Below, piece after piece: positions 34,169 to 42,630 of a stretch of DNA of 64,000 nucleotides; position 1 is the stretch's first letter, and the number at the start of each line of letters is the position of its first letter. The notes under the pieces are model-generated. The model was not told the DNA's origin, did no database searches, and worked only from the letters and a program-made list of their open reading frames with translations. This DNA is from VBAS01 sp964581455 (GTDB lineage: Bacteria > Bacteroidota > Bacteroidia > Chitinophagales > Chitinophagaceae). The DNA lies in assembly GCA_964581455.1 (NCBI GenBank), contig CAZOOT010000003.1:13877-77876 (forward strand). The letters are read 5' to 3'. A program made the translations under genes and the position numbers.

Positions 34169-35233
34169 CTAAACCTTCCACATCCAATTATATTTATCTT
34201 CTTTTTTCCCTTCACGAATGTCTGCAAGCCAAGACTTTATAGTTGGTGCAATCTTCCATTTTTCGATATCAAATTTCATGATGATGTCTTTGTATTTCAA
34301 CTCTTTTATTAGTGAGATAGTGGCAGCCGTACCTGTACCAAATGCTTCTACATGCTTTCCCGATTTATAAGCTTTAATGATTTCATCAATACTAATTGCT
34401 TTTTCTTCAACTTTAAATCCCAATTCATTTAAGAGTGTAATTGTGCTTTTCCTTGTCACACCGTCCAGAATTGTACCCGAGCTAAGATCAGGTGTAATTG
34501 CTTTATCGCCCAATATAAAAAACACATTCATCGTACCACATTCCTGTACATATTTATGTTCGCTTGCATCAGTCCATAAAACTTGGTCGTAACCATTCTT
34601 TTTTGCTTCCGCTGTTGCATGCATGGCAGCGCCATAATTTCCTGCTGCTTTTGCAAATCCGGCACCGCCTTCAACTGCCCTTACAAACTTTTCCTCAACA
34701 TTAATCCTCATTGGGGCTCCATAATAGGGACCAGTTGGACTCAGTATGATAAGAAATTTATAATTATCTGAAGGTCTGACTCCAATTAACTCATCAGACG
34801 AAAACATAAATGGTCTGATGTATAAAGAATGATCTGTTTTTTGAGGTATCCAGTTTTTGTCAAGATCAACTAACTTCCTTAATCCTTCCATAAAAAGATC
34901 TTCAGGAACTTCGGGCATTTGCATCCTGGCAGCTGAAACATTAAACCGTTTAAAATTATCAATTGGCCTGAATAAAAATGCCTCTCCATTTTGATTTTTA
35001 TATGCTTTCATACCCTCAAAAATTGCCTGTCCATAATGCAGCGCTGCTAAAGATGGACTTAATAATAAAGGTTGATAGGGCTTTATTTCAGCATTCTTCC
35101 ATTCACCACCCTCATAGTCTGCTTCCAGCATATGATCAGAAAAATATTTACCAAAAGAAAGGTTTTCAAGATCCAAATTTGTCAATTTGCTTCTTTCAGC
35201 TTTTGTAATTGTTATTCCTCCTGTTGCAATCAT
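34169..35233 (-). CDS. ilvE: Branched-chain amino acid aminotransferase
   Basis: PLP enzyme of fold type IV that transaminates leucine, isoleucine and valine. The 354-residue length fits the longer eukaryote-like group. ALHYGQAIFEGMKAYK is the family opening, SEHKYVQECGTMNVFFI holds the Schiff-base lysine and the ExGxMN motif, and SGTILDGVTRKSTI binds the cofactor phosphate. It stands alone, divergent from the 35305 operon with a 71-base gap. Confidence 0.93.
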   Translation of the reverse strand: MIATGGITITKAERSKLTNLDLENLSFGKYFSDHMLEADYEGGEWKNAEIKPYQPLLLSPSLAALHYGQAIFEGMKAYKNQNGEAFLFRPIDNFKRFNVSAARMQMPEVPEDLFMEGLRKLVDLDKNWIPQKTDHSLYIRPFMFSSDELIGVRPSDNYKFLIILSPTGPYYGAPMRINVEEKFVRAVEGGAGFAKAAGNYGAAMHATAEAKKNGYDQVLWTDASEHKYVQECGTMNVFFILGDKAITPDLSSGTILDGVTRKSTITLLNELGFKVEEKAISIDEIIKAYKSGKHVEAFGTGTAATISLIKELKYKDIIMKFDIEKWKIAPTIKSWLADIREGKKEDKYNWMWKV

Positions 35234-35304
35234 AAATGTTTACTTTTGAACGAACAAAGAAACAAAAAAAAGCTAACACCTATTTGTAATATTATTGTCA
35301 TCTC

Positions 35305-35808
35305 ATGAGCTTGAATACCATATCGTTTCCAAAAAAAATTATTGCAGAATTATATAAAAACAATTTGGTTGAGTTAACTAATACATCGCCAGTTTTTGAA
35401 AAGAAAAAAGAACCTGAAAACTGGAAATACCTTGGAGAGAATAAAAAGAAAGTTTTAATAGTTGTAAAATACCCTGAAGCAGTTCATTTGCCAGATGATA
35501 CAATGGGTTTTCTGATAAATCTTCTTAGTGCCTGTAAATTAAATCTTGGAGACACGGCCATTTTGAATCTTCTAAATCAAAGTGACAAAGGATTTAAGGA
35601 TATCTTAGCTTATTTCGAATCCAAAACTGTATTTCTTTTTGGTGTAGGACCAGCTGAATTTGGGATGCCATTATTATTCCCTCATTTTCAAATTCAGCAA
35701 TTTAACAATACTGTTTTTTTATCGTCGCCTTCATTACATGATATCGAATCTGACAAAGTTTTAAAAAGCAAACTCTGGATTTGCATTAAAAAAATATTTG
35801 CTTTATGA
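35305..35808 (+). CDS. Unknown protein, possible uracil-DNA-glycosylase-like or Pol III psi-like fold
   Basis: A 167-residue cytoplasmic protein heading an operon with rdgB. I do not recognise it with certainty. The pattern of a hydrophobic strand (KVLIVVKYP), a region like MGFLINLLSACKLNLGDTAIL, a second strand ending FLFGVGP, then VFLSSPSLHDIESDKVLKSKLW resembles proteins of the uracil-DNA-glycosylase / polymerase psi type, but no catalytic motif is seen. Its stop overlaps the rdgB start by four bases (ATGA), implying coupling. Confidence 0.5.
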   Translation: MSLNTISFPKKIIAELYKNNLVELTNTSPVFEKKKEPENWKYLGENKKKVLIVVKYPEAVHLPDDTMGFLINLLSACKLNLGDTAILNLLNQSDKGFKDILAYFESKTVFLFGVGPAEFGMPLLFPHFQIQQFNNTVFLSSPSLHDIESDKVLKSKLWICIKKIFAL

Positions 35809-36398
35809 AACTGATTTTTGCTTCTAACAATAAGCATAAAATAGAAGAACTAAAATCCTATATTGGCAATCAGTTTGAATTGTTGTCTCTTGAAGATGCA
35901 AACATTGAAATTGATATACCTGAACCATATGACACGTTGGAAGAAAATGCAATAACAAAGTCCAGAACTATTTTTGATCTTACGGGGATGAATTGTTTTA
36001 GTGAAGATACTGGCCTGGAAATTGAAATATTAAATGGTGAACCGGGTGTAAAAAGTGCCAGGTATGCCGGAGATGAAAGATCTTTTAAAAGCAATATTGA
36101 TAAAGTACTGAAAAAAATGGGGCAAAGTAAAAATAGAAAAGCAAGATTCAGGGCCGTTATTTCCTTAATTATTGATGGAATTGAAACTCAATTTGAAGGA
36201 GTTTGTAATGGTACAATAATTAGTGAAGAAAAAGGGGAAAAAGGTTTTGGTTACGACCCCATTTTTGTTCCGGACGGCGCTTCAAAGACTTTTGCCCAAA
36301 TGACATTAATTGAAAAAAATCATTATAATCACCGGGCAAAAGCAGCTGGCAAATTGCTGGAATATCTGCATTCCTTAATAACTAAACCATTGATTTGA
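35805..36398 (+). CDS. rdgB: RdgB/HAM1-type dITP/XTP pyrophosphatase
   Basis: Hydrolyses non-canonical purine nucleotides (dITP, XTP) to monophosphates and so protects DNA and RNA. The 197-residue protein has FASNNKHKIEEL (4-15), SEDTGLEIEILNGEPGVKSA with the metal-binding glutamate/aspartate region, and GFGYDPIFVPDG. All are hallmarks of the family. It overlaps its upstream neighbour by ATGA and the downstream sigma factor gene by TTGA, indicating tight translational coupling. Confidence 0.95.
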   Translation: MKLIFASNNKHKIEELKSYIGNQFELLSLEDANIEIDIPEPYDTLEENAITKSRTIFDLTGMNCFSEDTGLEIEILNGEPGVKSARYAGDERSFKSNIDKVLKKMGQSKNRKARFRAVISLIIDGIETQFEGVCNGTIISEEKGEKGFGYDPIFVPDGASKTFAQMTLIEKNHYNHRAKAAGKLLEYLHSLITKPLI

Positions 36399-36973
36399 GA
36401 TCATTAAGCAACCATACAATCGCAGAAACCGACTTAATACAGGGATGCATCGCTGGCGAAAAGAGAATGCAGGAAGAATTATATAACAGGTTTAGTCCAA
36501 AGATGTTTGCAGTTTGTATCCGTTATGCCGGAAATGCAGATGATGCCCAGGACATTTTACAGGATGGTTTTGTTAAGATCTTTAAAAACTTATCCCGTTT
36601 CAGAAGTGAGGGTTCCTTTGAAGGTTGGATCAGGAGAATTTTTGTGAACACTGCTATCGAGCATCTTCGCCGTAAAAAATTTTTGAAACCAATTGCTGAA
36701 AAAGAAGAGAACACGATACCCTACAAAGAAGTGTCAGTTTTAGATTCACTGGGAGAAAAAGATATTATGAACCTGATCAGCCAACTTTCACCGGGATACA
36801 GAACTGTTTTTAATATGTATGTGGTAGAAGGATATACTCACAAAGAGGTTGGTGATATTTTAGGAATCAGTGAAGGTACCAGTAAATCTCAGCTGGCAAG
36901 AGCAAGAATGATCTTACAAAGCATGGTTGTGAAATTTTTAGATGAAGTCGACAGAAAGCAAAATAAATCATGA
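36395..36973 (+). CDS. ECF-type RNA polymerase sigma factor
   Basis: A sigma-70 family factor of 192 residues with region 2 (about 30-95: AGNADDAQDILQDGFVKIFKNL, then GWIRRIFVNTAIEHLRR) and region 4 (about 128-180: LSPGYRTVFNMYVVEGYTH, then EVGDILGISEGTSKSQLARAR). It probably directs transcription of an unknown regulon. The start is a TTG at 36395 that overlaps the rdgB stop; an ATG at 36468 would cut into conserved residues. The downstream gene overlaps by four bases and codes for a candidate anti-sigma factor. Confidence 0.93.
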   Translation: MRSLSNHTIAETDLIQGCIAGEKRMQEELYNRFSPKMFAVCIRYAGNADDAQDILQDGFVKIFKNLSRFRSEGSFEGWIRRIFVNTAIEHLRRKKFLKPIAEKEENTIPYKEVSVLDSLGEKDIMNLISQLSPGYRTVFNMYVVEGYTHKEVGDILGISEGTSKSQLARARMILQSMVVKFLDEVDRKQNKS

Positions 36974-37842
36974 AAAACGAAGTTCATAAAAGGTTATATG
37001 AAATGGAAATTTCGCCTCCCAAACAAGTATGGGAGTTCCTTTCTTATGAGCTTGATGAGATCAATAAAGACCTGCTGATTTCCGGAAAGTTTCAGGAAAC
37101 TGCAATCCCCCCACCTCATTCGCTTTGGGAAAACATAAAAGATTCATTAGAAACTGAAGAAGATACCATTTATAGAAAAAAAGGACTGGTCATCAACTGG
37201 AAGAGATTAGCAGTTGCCGCAATTTTCATAGGTATTATTATTTCAGCTTGGCTTATATTTTTTATTCCGCAACAAGGTAATAAAGAAATTGTTACTGCAA
37301 ACACCTCCTCTCCTGCCATTCAGGATGATAAAATTCTTCCTGAAAACAAAGAGAAAAACTTATCGGCTAATCAGGCAGAGAACAGTTCAAAAACTGATCC
37401 TGTTTTAATAGCGGTTCATAATAAAGTTTCACCAAATAAAAAGAACATTGAGCCGAATAAGCAAGCCGTTTTTTCAGCACTTGAAACTGAACTTAGTCCA
37501 GTAAGCATAAAAAACGACAAGCCGGGTGATAAAGTTTTTAATCAGCCAATTGACGATTTATCAATGATTTCCCCAAGTGATGAATATATGACGATGGTAA
37601 CAACCAATGGAAGGATTGTAAAAATACCTACACATCTTGCACATCTTGTACCACATCTTCAGGATAAACCAATAACAGAAGACTACTATGAATTAATGTT
37701 TGGAGAAGGTGCATTCTGGAAAGAAAAAATGAGCGAATGGAGGCAAATGCTTGCTACAGCACCTGTAACCACCGGAGATATGTTTTCAAATATGCTTGAG
37801 TTGATGAAAACCGTGGATGACCGTACCTCAAAAGGGAAATAA
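36970..37842 (+). CDS. Candidate membrane anti-sigma factor
   Basis: A 290-residue single-pass membrane protein. Two similar short motifs occur in the cytoplasmic N terminus, PPKQVWEFL (16-24) and PPHSLWENI (48-56). A membrane helix spans about 79-100, and the C-terminal 190 residues are polar and would be periplasmic. No zinc-binding HxxxCxxC motif is seen. Its overlap with the ECF sigma gene (ATGA) and its topology point to an anti-sigma role. This is inferred from context, not from a recognised domain. Confidence 0.7.
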   Translation: MKNEVHKRLYEMEISPPKQVWEFLSYELDEINKDLLISGKFQETAIPPPHSLWENIKDSLETEEDTIYRKKGLVINWKRLAVAAIFIGIIISAWLIFFIPQQGNKEIVTANTSSPAIQDDKILPENKEKNLSANQAENSSKTDPVLIAVHNKVSPNKKNIEPNKQAVFSALETELSPVSIKNDKPGDKVFNQPIDDLSMISPSDEYMTMVTTNGRIVKIPTHLAHLVPHLQDKPITEDYYELMFGEGAFWKEKMSEWRQMLATAPVTTGDMFSNMLELMKTVDDRTSKGK

Positions 37843-37873
37843 AAGAATTGAACAGGATAAAATAAATACTGAA

Positions 37874-38308
37874 ATGGCAAGGATTAAAATTAAGTTACCT
37901 GCAAATTTTTCTTTCTCAACAACAATCCCAATAAGAATTACAGATATCAACATTGGGGGTCATGTGGGTAATGACAAAATCCTTTCTCTTATTCATGAGG
38001 CCCGCACACAATTTTTTTCTTTTTTTGGATATTCGGAACTGGACATGGAAGGCATTGGCACTATTATGAGTGATGTTGAAATTGAATTTAAAAACGAAAT
38101 ATTCTATGGCGATGTCATCAAAGCTTATGTAACCGCTGCAGATTTTTCAAGAGTATCTTTTGAAGTGTTTTATAAATTTGAAAAAACCGATGCGGAAGGA
38201 AAAACAATTCCGATTGTAAATGCGAAAACCGGAATCGTTTGTTATGATTATTCCCGAAAAAAGATAGTACCGGTTCCCGACGAAGTAAGAAAAAAAATTA
38301 CTGGTTAA
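37874..38308 (+). CDS. Hotdog-fold acyl-CoA thioesterase
   Basis: A 144-residue protein of the 4-hydroxybenzoyl-CoA thioesterase / YbgC type. The opening strand holds IPIRITDINIGGHVGNDKIL, with the conserved D (TDIN) and H positions of the family, followed by the long helix SLIHEARTQFF. It should hydrolyse short or aromatic acyl-CoA thioesters. ATG 37874 was chosen over an upstream in-frame start at 37817 inside the previous gene. Its end overlaps the convergent aroE gene by 11 bases. Confidence 0.85.
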   Translation: MARIKIKLPANFSFSTTIPIRITDINIGGHVGNDKILSLIHEARTQFFSFFGYSELDMEGIGTIMSDVEIEFKNEIFYGDVIKAYVTAADFSRVSFEVFYKFEKTDAEGKTIPIVNAKTGIVCYDYSRKKIVPVPDEVRKKITG

Positions 38309-39050
38309 TATAACCTTTATCCGTATTCCAGATCTTCCAGTTTTCCTCAGCTTGATTTACCAGCATTGTAAGGCCATTCTCTATCAAAGCACCTTGCTCT
38401 TCCCCCTTTGTCAAAAACAAAGTTTTTGCAGGATTATAAATCAAATCAAATAAAAAATTATTTTTTGTAATGAACCTATACGGGATTGGTGGCGCTTCTA
38501 CTACATTGGGATATAAGCCAAGTGGAGTTGTGTTGATGATGAGTTGAAACTCCCTGATCACATCTTCTGTTACTTGTTCATAAGAAAAGCTGTCTGCAGA
38601 AGGCTTTCTTGACACATTTTTAAAACTGATTCCCTTTTTCTCCAACACATATTTTACGGCTTTAGCAGATCCGCCGGTACCGAGGATCAGTGCTTTTTTA
38701 TGAATCTCCGGATTCAATTTCAGGTTAAGGGAATTTTCAAATCCGGGCACATCAGTATTATATCCAAAAAGTTTGCCGTCTTTAATTTTAATGCAATTAC
38801 AGGCTTTTATCTTTTTTACAATATCGGAAGCTTCGTGTAAAAAAGGGATGACCTGTTCTTTATAGGGGATAGTCACATTCAGCCCCGCTAATCCGGGGAG
38901 AGAGATGATTTTATTAAAATCGTCGATGACTGGAATAGAAAAGTTTTCATATACACATTGCTGAATACCTTCTTTCTCAAATTTTTGGTTAAAGTATTTT
39001 TTTGAAAAAGAATGCGATAAAGGAAAACCGATCAACCCGTATAATCTCAT
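38298..39050 (-). CDS. aroE: Shikimate dehydrogenase
   Basis: Reduces 3-dehydroshikimate with NADPH in aromatic amino acid synthesis. The 250-residue protein is a compact AroE. SHSFSKKYF (13-21) binds shikimate, NVTIPYKEQV holds the catalytic lysine, GYNTDVPGF the catalytic aspartate, and LGTGGSAKAV the nucleotide. It overlaps the upstream ComA-like gene by one base (TAATG), so the two are co-translated. It is convergent with the thioesterase gene. Confidence 0.94.
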   Translation of the reverse strand: MRLYGLIGFPLSHSFSKKYFNQKFEKEGIQQCVYENFSIPVIDDFNKIISLPGLAGLNVTIPYKEQVIPFLHEASDIVKKIKACNCIKIKDGKLFGYNTDVPGFENSLNLKLNPEIHKKALILGTGGSAKAVKYVLEKKGISFKNVSRKPSADSFSYEQVTEDVIREFQLIINTTPLGLYPNVVEAPPIPYRFITKNNFLFDLIYNPAKTLFLTKGEEQGALIENGLTMLVNQAEENWKIWNTDKGYINQ

Positions 39051-39820
39051 TATGCTTCTTCTTTATTCAGGAATAGGTGAAAAGTATCTCCCCTTAGTCC
39101 AATTCGCATTGCTTCCAAAGGAAGAATTTCACTTGGTGCAATATTGCCAAGATTCACATTACAACCAATTAATTCTATAAAATACAGCTGCTGTGCTTTC
39201 TGAGGTGCTTCCCAAATTATTTTTTCTGCTGGAATTTGGGTAAGTATTTCCTGTACCAAACCTTCCCTCACTTCACCAGAACCGCGATAGATACCCACAT
39301 TTCCAGCTTCTCTTGCTTCAGCAATAACATAGGTTGCGCCAGCATTTAATTCTGCAAGCATGAGTTCTATCCATTTATACGGCGGTATTATATGTTCTGC
39401 ATCCTTGCTTCCAACCTCACTAAATACAGTTCCATGTTTGGTTAATTTTTCTATATAGCCGCATTTTTCAGAATGCGGGATAGTGACAGATCCATCACTC
39501 ACTTCCATATACTTAATACCATATTCTTTGCAAACCGAGATATAGTCTTCAAATTGGTTTCTAATTAAAAAAGCTTCAAACAAAGTGCCTCCAAAGTAAA
39601 CCGGAATGTCGTAAGAAGCATATACTTCAAGCTTCTCATGCAAATTTGGGGTAACAAAAGATGTCCCAAACCCAAGTTTTACAATGTCTACATGGGGGTG
39701 TGAAACACTCATAAAATTTTTTGCTTCATTTACACTAAGCCCCTTATCCATAATCATTGTTAATCCTGATTTACGGGGTTTTTTTACCCTGTCAGGAATA
39801 TTACTCAGATTAAAATTCAT
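39050..39820 (-). CDS. ComA-like phosphosulfolactate synthase
   Basis: ComA adds sulfite to PEP to give phosphosulfolactate, the first step to coenzyme M in methanogens and to sulfonates in some bacteria. The 256-residue TIM-barrel protein has the family segments GLTMIMDKGLS, VDIVKLGFGTS, YFGGTLFEAF, YMEVSDGSV, VIAEAREAG and IWEAPQKAQQ. Catalytic lysine and glutamate positions appear kept. No ComB or ComC is adjacent; aroE overlaps by one base. In Bacteroidota a link to sulfonolipid headgroup supply is plausible but unproven. Confidence 0.88.
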   Translation of the reverse strand: MNFNLSNIPDRVKKPRKSGLTMIMDKGLSVNEAKNFMSVSHPHVDIVKLGFGTSFVTPNLHEKLEVYASYDIPVYFGGTLFEAFLIRNQFEDYISVCKEYGIKYMEVSDGSVTIPHSEKCGYIEKLTKHGTVFSEVGSKDAEHIIPPYKWIELMLAELNAGATYVIAEAREAGNVGIYRGSGEVREGLVQEILTQIPAEKIIWEAPQKAQQLYFIELIGCNVNLGNIAPSEILPLEAMRIGLRGDTFHLFLNKEEA

Positions 39821-39952
39821 AGTTGATTTTTAAAAATGATTGCTTTTACTATTGAAGAAGTCTTCTTTAAGCCTGATCTGTCTTTTAGTAAGCGGGCAAA
39901 AATATGAAAGAAACCTCATAAAGGATTTGAAGAATCTCAATGTCCTGAAATT

Positions 39953-41374
39953 CTATCTGAATTTATTTTTTTTAAATTTTGCAACGATATCAACCACCTG
40001 TTGATTTTGCAATATAGATGGATTCAGGTCAACAAATTTTTTCAACATTTTTGGAGCAATTTCCAGTGCTTTCTGCAATAAGAGTAATGCTTCTTTAGAT
40101 TTACCCAGCGCAAAAAGGATTAAACTTTGGTAATAAATAAAAATGGGTTTATTGTTAGTGAGTTTTAAGGATGCCAGCACCTGGTTCAATGCTTCCTCAT
40201 AGTTTTCAGAAATATAAAGGCTCCTGATCAAGGCTTCCCAACCCTTCGAATTCCTGGGCCTGAGACTAACTACTTCTGAAAAATAACGTATTGCTTCTCT
40301 ATAAAACCCCATTTGCATTTTACATTCACCCATTAGCAAATTATACTCCATTTGTTTAGGATGTATTCTTAATGCTGTTTCCAGCTGCCTTGCGGCACTC
40401 TCCCATTTTTCTTCATTGAAATATGTACAGGCTATTTTATAAAACAGTTTGCTTTCTTCAGGAGTAATATGCGTGGCTTTCCGGTAATGAATTCTTGCCT
40501 GAGCATTATTAAAAAGTTTATCATAACAATGACCAATTGCTTCATAAATCAATGCTTCAGGTTTTGAAAGTTCGATCACTTTCTGAAGTGATTCTATTGC
40601 CTCTTTATATTTTCTCAGGCGGATATAAGCATCACCCATATTTCTATACGCATAATCAAACTTTTCATCAATAACAATGGCATATTGATAAGCATCCAGG
40701 GCTTTTTCATACAACTTTATTCCCTGGTAGGCCGCAGCAAGGTTGAACCATGCCAATTCATTATAGGGAAAATCATCAATTATTTTTTTATGTAGCCTGA
40801 TACTTTCTTCATTTCTACCTGTAAAGTCAGTCCAGAAACAAATCTTATATAATGCTTCCTCGTTATTGGGATCTTCTTCGATTATCAATTTCAGACAATC
40901 AAAAACTTTTTCGAATTCTTCATAATCATCATAAACGTCAGCTAATTCAAAAAGCAACTCTACTTTTTCCTGTCCGCTAAACAATACTAGAGCTTCTTCC
41001 AGGATATCTACAGCTTTATCATGTTTTTCCAACGCCAGGTAAACATCAGTTCTAAGTATATAAAGATTGATATCAGTGCTGTCAAGTGTAGCAGCATGGT
41101 CCAGAATTTCCAATGCATCCTTATATTTTCTGGAAGCAATCAAAAGATCGGCCTTGCGAATTAATAAAGAAGAAGAAAACGGAAATTGGTCAGTGCCTCT
41201 TTCCGCAGCATCAAGTGCCCGCTTCAAATCGTCTTTGTCATCAAAATGATCAATGATTTTTTCAAAGGCCTCTTCATCCAGGTAAGATTGGCTCCGGCCT
41301 CGTTTAAGATTCTCGTATTTCCGAAGTAATTCATTCAATTCCTCGTTGTCTTCCCGGGATGGATGTTCTTTCAT
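39953..41374 (-). CDS. Tetratricopeptide-repeat protein
   Basis: A cytoplasmic protein of 473 residues made almost entirely of TPR helices, for example LAWFNLAAAYQGIKLYEKAL and AYRNMGDAYIRLRKYKEAI. About 11-12 repeats can be seen. There is no signal peptide. Such proteins serve as scaffolds for protein complexes. ATG 41374 (MKEHPSRED) is preferred; an in-frame ATG at 41422 would add 16 residues. It is divergent from a small secreted protein gene. Confidence 0.85.
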   Translation of the reverse strand: MKEHPSREDNEELNELLRKYENLKRGRSQSYLDEEAFEKIIDHFDDKDDLKRALDAAERGTDQFPFSSSLLIRKADLLIASRKYKDALEILDHAATLDSTDINLYILRTDVYLALEKHDKAVDILEEALVLFSGQEKVELLFELADVYDDYEEFEKVFDCLKLIIEEDPNNEEALYKICFWTDFTGRNEESIRLHKKIIDDFPYNELAWFNLAAAYQGIKLYEKALDAYQYAIVIDEKFDYAYRNMGDAYIRLRKYKEAIESLQKVIELSKPEALIYEAIGHCYDKLFNNAQARIHYRKATHITPEESKLFYKIACTYFNEEKWESAARQLETALRIHPKQMEYNLLMGECKMQMGFYREAIRYFSEVVSLRPRNSKGWEALIRSLYISENYEEALNQVLASLKLTNNKPIFIYYQSLILFALGKSKEALLLLQKALEIAPKMLKKFVDLNPSILQNQQVVDIVAKFKKNKFR

Positions 41375-41523
41375 GTGTTTCAAAGGTTTAGTTAAATTAC
41401 CCTTTTTTGCAAAATCAGGCAAGTTTTAGTAACATTTTTCCAGAACCAGCGTTAAATAATAGTGAAATAAGATGATGAATGGTTTGATTTTTAAGGAATT
41501 TTCTTTTTAAATTTGCAGGAGAG

Positions 41524-41880
41524 ATGAAACTTAACAAAACCTTTAATAGCCTTTCGGGGAAAAAAGCGGCAGTATTACTGTTAATCACTGCTACTGCTTT
41601 TGCTGCCTTTGCTTCTCTTGGAGATGGAAAATCAAAAGGTAAAAAAGCTTCTTTATTGAATAATAAAACTACTGTTACTCCCGGTAAGTTCTCATTAAAA
41701 TCAGGATACCAATACAGAGGCAGCCAGGTAATCAATCAACAGAAAACAGAAAATTTTGTAACACTAAATTCAATTGTAACTTATCAAAAAGGCAATTTGA
41801 CTTATATTCTTCCGCTGCATACAATAGTGAATACGCAAAAAGTGAAGTTCTCTGTAGGCATTCCACAACTAAACAGGTAA
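41524..41880 (+). CDS. Small secreted or membrane-anchored protein of unknown function
   Basis: A 118-residue protein with an N-terminal hydrophobic stretch after a lysine (KKAAVLLLITATAFAAFA), which fits a signal peptide or anchor. The mature part has beta-strand patterns such as GKFSLKSGYQYRGSQVI and LTYILPLHTIVN. I know no named family. Its stop codon abuts that of the convergent GLPGLI-like gene (TAA then TTA at 41878-41883). Confidence 0.6.
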   Translation: MKLNKTFNSLSGKKAAVLLLITATAFAAFASLGDGKSKGKKASLLNNKTTVTPGKFSLKSGYQYRGSQVINQQKTENFVTLNSIVTYQKGNLTYILPLHTIVNTQKVKFSVGIPQLNR

Positions 41881-42549
41881 TTAATTTACTTTACCGGCTC
41901 CAACACTTTCTTCATATGTCATTATACGAAAACCTGATTTAGGTATTTCAAATTTACTTGCCGGAACTATATTGAAACTTACTTTCGATACAGTATAAGT
42001 CACTTTCAAAGTTCCCACTGTAGTTTCATATTGCATTGCAAGGCCAGGGAGGCTTTTATAGGCATACTCAAAATCCCGGTTTTCAGCAATAAGATCTTTA
42101 GTAAAAAAAACATTGATCTCGGAGCCATCTGGCATTTTACCAACAGCTTTATTGCATTTATATCCTGCAATCTCTTTAGTCTCATTTGTTATTGAAAAAA
42201 CAATATCCTTATATTTTTTATTGGCATCTTTCCAGTTATCTGCGTTCATGGCGATCATGTATTTCTGTTCACCATATTCTTTCAGCACATTTACTTTTCC
42301 GGTTTTTCCGTCTACTATTGTGGATTCTACACCCAATGAACTCACTCTTTCAAAACGGCTCATATAACCTTTCAAATAAACAATGCTGGTTGCGCCATCA
42401 AACAAATTGGCTATTGAGGGATTGCTATTCCCGGTGTTTACAACAATATCATAAGAAATTATTCCCTCAGTTATCCTTTTCTGTGCGAATAGATTTCCAG
42501 CTAATAAAAAGGAACAAAGTAAAAATGCCGGACGGGTTAGTTTTTTCAT
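41881..42549 (-). CDS. GLPGLI/DUF4412-like secreted protein
   Basis: A 222-residue secreted protein with a signal peptide ending in NLFAQ. Its body matches the Bacteroidota GLPGLI-like pattern: GIISYDIVV at the start, TKEIAGYKCNKAVGKMPDG in the middle, and KSLPGLAMQYE, a variant of the name-giving GLPG motif. The function of the family is unknown; an envelope role is likely. ATG 42549 was chosen over 42579 because it gives a standard signal peptide (MKKLTRP). Confidence 0.78.
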   Translation of the reverse strand: MKKLTRPAFLLCSFLLAGNLFAQKRITEGIISYDIVVNTGNSNPSIANLFDGATSIVYLKGYMSRFERVSSLGVESTIVDGKTGKVNVLKEYGEQKYMIAMNADNWKDANKKYKDIVFSITNETKEIAGYKCNKAVGKMPDGSEINVFFTKDLIAENRDFEYAYKSLPGLAMQYETTVGTLKVTYTVSKVSFNIVPASKFEIPKSGFRIMTYEESVGAGKVN

Positions 42550-42630
42550 TGACTTAAATGTAGTAAAAAGACGTGTCAAAGTGGTAAAATAGTTGTACCA
42601 AAAAAATGAAACTTGCAGCCTGACTATACT

